A DNA stretch of 64,000 nt. It comes from Didymella arachidicola. Lineage: Eukaryota > Ascomycota > Dothideomycetes > Pleosporales > Didymellaceae. Shown piece after piece: positions 56,736 through 64,000 of this stretch (positions within the stretch are counted from its first letter, which is position 1; each line of letters begins with the position of its first letter). The stretch is from the NCBI GenBank assembly GCA_016630955.3, contig CM050002.1:434001-498000 (forward strand). Direction: 5' to 3'. The translations under genes and the position numbers were made by a program. Under the pieces are notes generated by a model. That model ran no database searches, was not told the origin of the DNA, and saw only the letters and a list, made by a program, of their open reading frames with translations.

Positions 56736-59700
56736 GACGACGACCAGCGAGCGTGGTAGTACGGAACGTGAACTACTACAAAGAACCGGTGAACGAAGAT
56801 CACATCGAATGGTGGGAGAGAGAATCCGCTTGCACCGGGGAAGCAGCGGAACTATCTAGTATTTAAACACATGCTTGCGGGCGGGCTACGGCGGCCACTG
56901 ATGCTTCGCTTCCCGGCGCTGATGGAGCTGCAGGACATTCCCTTAGCAGACTTTGGGGTAGTGTGAACCTGGCTGGAGCATAAGGGTAGTCGCAAAATTC
57001 CAGAGGCGGGCCAGGGTGTGGGATAGTTTGGGTATAGTCCCTGCGCCAAGTGAGCGCGAGCGTCATGCTTGGATCCCGCAAGCCGTTGAATCGCTCGCAT
57101 ATTCCGGGCACCCTGGGCGCTGCGCCTTCAGGGATCGACTGCAGCGCGTTGGCGTCGTGCAGGCATTTGTGCAACCGCCCCGCGCTCGCTCCGGTCCTGA
57201 AGCTGCTGGGGCACGAGACTGCGCGAATGACTGATTGCTTGCACCCCTAACCTCATGGCGCCTGCTCAGCGTCCTCGCCACTACGCTGTGCATGCCTACC
57301 AAGTGGTTCGGTTTGACGCCAGCTTGCCGCGTGAGATGAACAAAATGCCGCGCGGGCAGGCAGACGACGCGGCTGATGATCGATGGGCCAATATATGCCC
57401 CGCTTGGCGGCAATCCGTCTGAGCTCAGTGGAGAATCGCTCTAGGCCTCAATTGCGCATTGCTCTTAGAGCGTATAGACTAGCCGCTGCAAGCGGACCTC
57501 AAGCAGGCGTGGCGCTCTCAGTAATGGAGACGATAGGCGCCCCGGTCGCTTTGGCAGCAGGGCTGGTGTCTCTGAGTTTCCGCTCATACGACCGCACGGC
57601 TAATTGGTATTACGGCTCTTCAACATGCCATAGCCACTGCAGTCAATATCGTGAAATGTGCAAGCCGACCAACAGGAGTTTTGCTCTGAAAAATCGATAT
57701 TAATTAACGGCGTCCGCGAACTTGCAGCCGAGCGACCCAAAACGTGGCCTTTTGGAGGGCGGGAATACCGAGTGGGATGCTGTCGATACCATGTGCTTGA
57801 TAAGGCTGCGCGCATATGGCGTGCCTTTTGCTCGTGCTCGGTTCGAATAGCCAGCAACAGCGCCTTGCATCTGCATACCGGCCGACTGCCTTTTTCTACC
57901 ACACCCGCTGCCTGTTGCAGTCGGCCATTGCCATAATCGTCGTGCCGGTCTGCTTCACGATTGACAGCGTTCAATATCTTTGAGCCGCTGGGACCAGTAC
58001 GTACCTGCACCGGCTGAAGAGGTACATGGTCCGCGTTCGCTTACAATACTGATTGAAGCTCGAATACTGTAGGACTGGGGTGTGTACCTTACTCTTGCAG
58101 ATCAAGCTGTCGGCCCGCGGGAAGACATACGCGCTCCAATTGTTTCGCTGAAGTATGTAGGAGGCCTGTTCGTGCATACACGTAAATTGAAATGGAGGGC
58201 GGGCGGCCGCTATGCGGGCGATCGAGTGACAGGTTTTCCGTGTGTGCCATCTCTGATACCCTGCATAAGGATTTAGTGCGTTCCCTGCGTGTAACCATCC
58301 GCATTTATGCTCCATGTCTCAGACGACTTTTGCTCTTTATATTATTCAAAGGTCGTATGGAATGGTGACATACGTGGGTAATGTTGATTTCGCAGGATGC
58401 GGCTAGTACAATTAGTCCTGAGCAGTGTTTTGCGTGTGAATTTTGCCAAATGTCACTGCTGCAGGTCAATAAGATCTGCTATTCGCGAAGGTGTATGTTG
58501 TCCAAGATTTTTGATGGTGAATATCAATGTTGCGTCATCAGACTTCGGGTACGGGTACATGCTTGAACCAAAGTGATCTCCGCATATTACGGATCTGCTG
58601 CCGTCTCCTCGCGAGACAGGCAGCCGTTTACATGGCCGTATACCTGCATCTGGAAGCACGCCTATGCACATCTGCATGGCATGACTGTGATGTGATCCGA
58701 TAGGTTGAGGGTCCCAGGTCTTAAGTGCAGGGAGGCTGAACCAACGACGACTCCATGGCACCACTCGCTGCGTCGAAAGGACTTCCTCGTAGCGCACACT
58801 CATAGACACCACCATCAACATACTTACACAGCCTTCATTCAGGTGATGGTGTGTAGCGGAAGGTCATCCGACTCATTCGCTGGAGGCCAGGCCAGATTGA
58901 TAGACAAGCTCGTCCAACAAACACTCCTGGGACCCCGATTATACAAACCTACCAGCCCCATGCCATGGTCACTTTGACGGGACCGCAGGAGTGAGCGGAT
59001 GGATAAACAAGGTTGAGGGTTTTAGGTTGGGATTGTCTTGCCATGATCATTCAGTAGGACTGAGCTGACGGGGAACCACTGAGACAGACAGCTATAATCG
59101 CGCGCGCATCTGTTCTTCGATCAAAAAGATGGGGCGGGAGGAACCCAAGGCGATGCACACTGCGTTGAGCCGTGATCTGAAGGACACAAATACCACTGAT
59201 CAGATTGGATTTCAACACCCAGAATACGCTGCGGCCTCACCGGCAGGGAGCTGCCAAACTCGCAAAACTGGAAGCTCCACAGGCGGTAGCATAGCGGCTT
59301 TAATGCCTCTGCCTTTGAGTCGAATCTCACGCGGACGGTGCTGAAAGGCGGTGGTACGGCTACCGCCGCTCCTGCTCCGTGAGCTCTACTCTGCCGTTGT
59401 ATGCGCGCGACCTCCGCCATATTCCAGCTATCTTGAATCTTCGATCGTTATCAGCTGTTGTTGTTTAGCCTCTTGTCAGACAGTGTGGTGGTGGCGTCAT
59501 ATTGAGTACGCTTATGACTTGCTCGTCTATTGAGGGTCGCGAAGACAGTCGCGTGCCACTCGGTCATGGGTCTGATTTGATACTTCGTCGCGATGTTCCC
59601 GAAAGGGCAATAGGCTCAAGATCGCGCACCTGCTCGTATCGCTGTACCCGGAAGCGCTGTGATCTGGACTTGATGTTGTCACCTGAGGGTGGAGCTGACG

Positions 59701-62700
59701 CGCCGGCGCGGGGCTGTAGCACGATTGGCTTACGCCTCAACGGAAGGCCTTGACGCCAGTATGCCCACCACAGAGGACGTTAGACTCTGCAGAAAACAGC
59801 AGGTTGTATGTAAGAACAACATTAAGATTCGCGAGGTTGGATATAAGGTGGACGTGCGATCCAGGATGCTGGAGATGCAGCCGCGCCTACCGCTTAGCGT
59901 GCCAGGAAAGTGCCTGCCTTTCTGAGGAACTGAACTGTAACAAACACGATCAAACCGTCAAGTTTACAGTGACGGAACGTACCGAAGCTGCTGAACACTA
60001 CCTCGTCTTCTCCCGATAGTCGGTCCACGATGACGGTGAGCACTGCCATGCTTGCGCAGAACTGGGGCCAGGGTGGTGACGGGTTCAACAGGCATGATCC
60101 ATGGAGGCAAGCATTAGGGTTGCGCCATGCTTTCGGTGCGGAGCTGTGAGTGGTTGTGCAAGTCTTCACTTGGAAGACCCGGTGACTTTCCGCACCTCCT
60201 TAAGCCTGCGGTGGATCGTTTACACGTCACAATCGACCACACACGAGCAGCTCGACATGAGGTCTAACACACCTCACTGCAGAAAAGTAGCAGCGACAGG
60301 CTTGTTTGATCTACACGGGTACCCCAAGCGAAGCCCTAGACAGTTCGAGGGCCTCTCGCAGCTCATCGTTTCAAGGATAGGAAACAAGTCCCGCAATTCC
60401 GCTGATACTAAGGCCATGATTTGACTAATTTCAAGGCTGGGACGGACGACGCCACGTCTTGCATGCTGCAGACGCAGACAGCATTGTGCGATCCCACAGG
60501 CTCAATAGGCATAGATGGCATTATGCCCGTTGTCCAGCCTTCTTATCCATTGCCTTTCTTGGGCGAACGGTGTGAGCTGTTAGGTGCATGCGGCACTGTG
60601 CAAAAGCTAGGAAGGTAAGCAAGCCAATCTGGTTTTCCTGCGCGTCACTCGCAGTAGTCTCTTTCCTGCAGATCTTGGTTGCTAGCTACGCTATGCACGA
60701 TTGTACAACGGTGTAGGTGCAGAATACTTGTCTCGATACTTGAAGAATTTAAAGCTGATACCAAAAGTGGAAAACGTTATGGCGAAGCCGGCTAAACGTG
60801 TCAAGTTCAAGCCACAGCTCCCTACTGGGGCAACACGATCGACATGGGTAACCTGAGACGATCCTTGATGTCGTACATAAGACTGTACGCTAATTCGGAG
60901 GGGTGTCCTAGAAGAGACGCTCATTTGTGCAATTGACAAGGCACAGATGTCTGCAACACACCGAGCATGTACCGGCATTTCAATCCTGGACACACAAAAC
61001 CAACAGCTCGCTAGACTCTGTCCGTATGCATACGGGCCGGTGAACACCCTCTCTTGACTCGCGAAAGCAGGAGACGAATCGAAATCGGTATTCCCCATAG
61101 GTCTAGAACAACCTCACTGACATACAGCTGCCTTTTCTAAGCAGCCCATACGGGAATTCTTCATATATGGAACACGAGATGACGCCATCATTGTGCCTGT
61201 GGGCTATTGAGCCGAGAGTCTTACAGTCACACCATGTCACGAGCATTTTTGAGCCCTCTACAACGCTACCTTCAGTCTCGATAGGACTGACAAGATCTCC
61301 AGGGACTGAAGTCATACACATCTCTCGATCGTTTTGGATGACACCACCAATATGACTGTGGCGCCTGTGATTGGCGTTCTGTCTATCGCAATGTCCTTGC
61401 AAGCCATCTCTCCTTTCTTGGACTCGGAAGCTGACAGCCTGAAGTACCCTTGCAATGATACCATACTCATGGTCCGCACGAATGCACAAGGGACCAATAA
61501 CTAACTGGTCAGCAACAACTGCATATTTTACTTCAAGATTTCTGTTGAATTGAGCTTGCAGAAGTGCCGATACTTCTACGCGAAGCTGCACTATCAGGTT
61601 AACTGCAACCACTCACGCTGAACAACGCACGGTGATCCAGTAGGTTCTCAAAGGCTCGCATCGGCGAGCAGAATGGACATCGCTCCGCAGAACTTCACGT
61701 TCCACGACCGATCTCACAGGAGGACAATACGCTAAGCGGATCATCATGCAACACAATCGCGATTCTACGATCCTGCAGCTTTCCATACTTGTTTCTGACA
61801 GGTGCAGATCATGATGTGAGCACGACTTACGCTATTAGCGACCGCCCCAAGTCATCCGCGCTCTTCACTGCACCTGCACTTGCGCCTACATGTTGACCGC
61901 TGCATATACGGTTGGGGTGACTCACGTTACAAGTGCTATTCTAGGGCCCATACTCGAACATGAGGGAGCAGTGCACTCGGTAGATGCAGGCAAGTATCGG
62001 GATCAGGTTTCCGATAACACTAGCGAGGTAGGCGTCTTACCTACAGCCCAAATCGACAATCGTGTCAGAAAAGTACACGGCCCAGTTCTTTTGGTACGTC
62101 TAAGGATACGACATTGGCACTTGCCGACCTCGTACCGCGGTCGCTCTTCTTGCGCCATCTGTATTTGCGCCGACTACCACGGTTGTTACAGCCGCACAAC
62201 ACCAAATCGCCCACCAAGTCAGCTGCAGCACCCTTGTATTCCCGCTGAAAATTGCACATCCCAAAGCATCCGCCAATTGCTCATACAATATCTGCATACG
62301 CATAGCAACCAAAGGGACACGCAAATGAAGAGTAAGGGACTTATGCACTGTCTGTTGTGTACGGTCACACCATTACAACCCCAGGTTCTCACTTCAGCCG
62401 CATGCAGATCATGGCGTGGAGGCTTGCAGCTATAGTAATCTCACCGCTGGGTGGCCAACATTAGGGGCGGCAACTTCACGTGGCACTGCAGATACGAGAT
62501 GGGCTTTCCGTGTGACCGCCTTACGTATAGATGCTTCGATTGATGCCTCGATTCGCGAAGAGGGAGACTTATTGACACGTGCGCTTTGATGCACCTCGAC
62601 CTTAGAACTTCAACTTCAGTAGATAGCTACTCCTCGGCTGGAATCAATGCTTGAGCGAGTATCAGTGTAAGCCTTGCTATCCTGCTGAATCCTGTGTCAG

Positions 62701-63853
62701 TACAATCTGTCTCACCCTACTTTTATTGTCCGAACGTGGGCTCTGGGAAACTTTGGCTGCATCCATAACCTTGGTATAAACGACCAACACTGACGATAAG
62801 GGCCGCGCCGTATATTGTGTATCCTGTTGAATAAGTTGAGCAATCTCGACGCTGATACACGACACCGGAAGAAATTGCAGATGGACTAAAGCCCAGGAAG
62901 AAACGCGGAGGACTATCTCCAGACACCGTCATCTCCCGACGAAGCCTTGCTCTCTGAAGTTCAATCTTGACTCTAGCTACTAGTCAGGTTCTTTTTGCTT
63001 TAGTAGGCTTCGTTGGCGCTGACGTAGCCGTCGTGTCTTCAATCACTTTCAGCAGGACTGCGCTCGCATTGGACTCTTTGCGCGTACCTCGACTTCCCTA
63101 AACTTCTTTCAGTTTGGTAGATTAAATCATTAGACAACGACTGATCTGTCTTACCTCCGTTACTTACCACAATACTTTCCCTCCACCATCCGAGCATCTC
63201 GCTTCCAAACGTCTCTTACAGGCTAGGAACTCTCTCTACAGGACCACTATCTCATAGGTAACATTCGGTAAAAGAGATAACGGGTGGGATGTTAAATCAT
63301 GTAGATGAAGCCATACGGATTCGTGCTTGAGGGACCCATAACACTATGAACAGTAGACACCCAAGATATCACCCCGGACTTAGTACACCAGTCTTTCGGC
63401 GAAGCTCTCTATCTTCCCAGGCCCCATCGCTGGCGGGAACCGGCTCGATTAGGGAGCTCATGTCAGATACATATCACCAGTCTGGCTTCGACGTCTATCC
63501 TCAGACTGACAAGGCTTCTACCCGGTTGGGCATATACCCAGACATAACTAGACCCGATCCTTTATTGTGATACGACCTACTGAGCCATTGCACGAAAAGC
63601 CTGACCCGAGGGGGAGGGGGAGGGGGGAGGCAAATTCACAGGTATACTCTGGTGGGAGAACAGGTTAAAATTCGAAAGGGATAATTGATTTAGGAGGCTA
63701 TATACCATGGCATAGGAATAAGGAAGCGATGAAGGTCAAGCCAGATACGTTTCGGCTTCTATACTCTCGCTTGCGTTGCCCGCACTTACTTGCATATCGT
63801 AATGTCATGGCTCATGTAAACATTCTTGGCTCTAGCATTCCCTTACAAGGCTT
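56736..63853. other. Gene-poor 7.1-kb region
   Basis: Longest stretch in the window without a recognisable gene. The left end holds the glycosyltransferase promoter. Minus-strand frames at 60.69-61.10, 61.10-61.61 and 62.07-62.44 kb contain short hydrophobic stretches but cannot be joined into a known protein. A G-rich run lies at 63610-63630. I see no terminal repeats, transposase or reverse-transcriptase motifs, so this is not an obvious transposon. Confidence 0.4.
63610..63630 (+). other. G-rich run, possible G-quadruplex
   Basis: Runs of 5, 5, 6 and 2 G separated by single A residues. The G-tracts could fold into an intramolecular quadruplex on the plus strand. It lies about 220 bp beyond the stop of the minus-strand gene at the right edge, in its 3' flank. 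Confidence 0.4.
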
Positions 63854-64000
63854 CTACCTCTTCTCGGTAGGGTAGCCTTGATAAGCAGGCTGTCCTTCCA
63901 GACTCTCTCCAACGCCAGTCCTGTAGCTAGGTGGCGGTTGGTTGCCGAAGCCAACCTGTCCAGCAGGGTCATTGCTCGACACGTTCGACGGCATGCCTGT
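63854..64000 (-). CDS. C-terminal end of an unidentified protein (partial)
   Basis: A minus-strand frame is open from the window edge to a TAG at 63854-63856, 48 sense codons. The sequence (SSNDPAGQVGFGNQPPPSYR, then TGVGESLEGQPAYQGYPTEK and a final R) is rich in Gly, Pro, Gln and Tyr, with no alternative-frame competitor. It looks like the disordered cytosolic tail common at the end of fungal membrane or signalling proteins. The rest lies outside the window, so the family cannot be named. Confidence 0.45.
   Translation of the reverse strand, partial: TGMPSNVSSNDPAGQVGFGNQPPPSYRTGVGESLEGQPAYQGYPTEKR

Noticed and set aside
57837..57860. TTCGAAT sequence resembling a tRNA T-loop
   Set aside because: No acceptor stem, D-arm or anticodon arm could be built around it.
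61103..61612. 169-codon minus-strand frame and its 135-codon neighbour at 60691-61098
   Set aside because: They looked possibly membrane-related, but no set of splice sites joined them into a recognisable fungal membrane protein; left as part of the gene-poor region.
1..64000. Secondary-metabolite cluster suggested by the AflR-like factor, epoxide hydrolase and ALDH
   Set aside because: No polyketide synthase, peptide synthetase, terpene cyclase or P450 was found, and the genes are separated by housekeeping loci.

Overview
This window looks like nuclear DNA of a filamentous ascomycete (Pezizomycotina), most likely a dothideomycete; the class is a weaker guess. The evidence is short spliceosomal introns (about 47-122 nt, GT..AG, several with CTAAC/CTGAC-like branch points), a trifunctional HIS4-type histidine gene, a fungal NADPH oxidase, a HET-domain protein, a GH10 xylanase with a fungal CBM1, Zn2Cys6 and Clr5 regulators, and no operons. 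I recognised no rRNA, tRNA, CRISPR array or intact transposon.

Layout, left to right: HET-domain gene (1-3.3 kb); BTB-like relic (4.2-4.7 kb); membrane RING E3 ligase (minus); SAGA subunit Ada3/Ngg1 (plus); epoxide hydrolase (minus); trifunctional HIS4 (plus); secreted CBM1-GH10 xylanase (plus); aldehyde dehydrogenase (minus); a MITE-like inverted-repeat element at 19.0-19.2 kb; a secreted DUF4360-type protein (minus); a peroxisomal ABC half-transporter (minus); an AflR-domain-like Zn2Cys6 factor (minus); a gene-poor 3 kb with one possible micro-gene; Noc2 (minus) divergent from Vps28 (plus), then an EFM2-like lysine methyltransferase and xylitol dehydrogenase (both plus); a small four-helix membrane protein (minus); NoxB-like NADPH oxidase (plus); a 140-bp tandem duplication with RIP-like transitions; an unknown 429-aa protein (minus); a Clr5-domain protein (minus) divergent from a short-chain dehydrogenase resembling L-rhamnose-1-dehydrogenase, which converges on an amidohydrolase-2 lactonase; 5.3 kb without recognisable genes; a Cps1-like family 2 glycosyltransferase (minus); 7.1 kb without recognisable genes; and the C-terminal end of a minus-strand gene at the right edge.

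Most genes are housekeeping loci with no functional link to their neighbours. The one neighbourhood that reads as a pathway is 45.2-49.8 kb: a predicted L-rhamnose dehydrogenase next to a predicted L-rhamnono-lactonase, the first two steps of the fungal non-phosphorylated rhamnose route, with a Clr5-domain protein divergent from the dehydrogenase and so a candidate regulator. The xylanase (15-17 kb) and xylitol dehydrogenase (35-36 kb) also belong to plant cell-wall sugar use but lie far apart.

Exon structures were derived by hand from reading-frame continuity, splice sites and family motifs; no alignment or database search was run.
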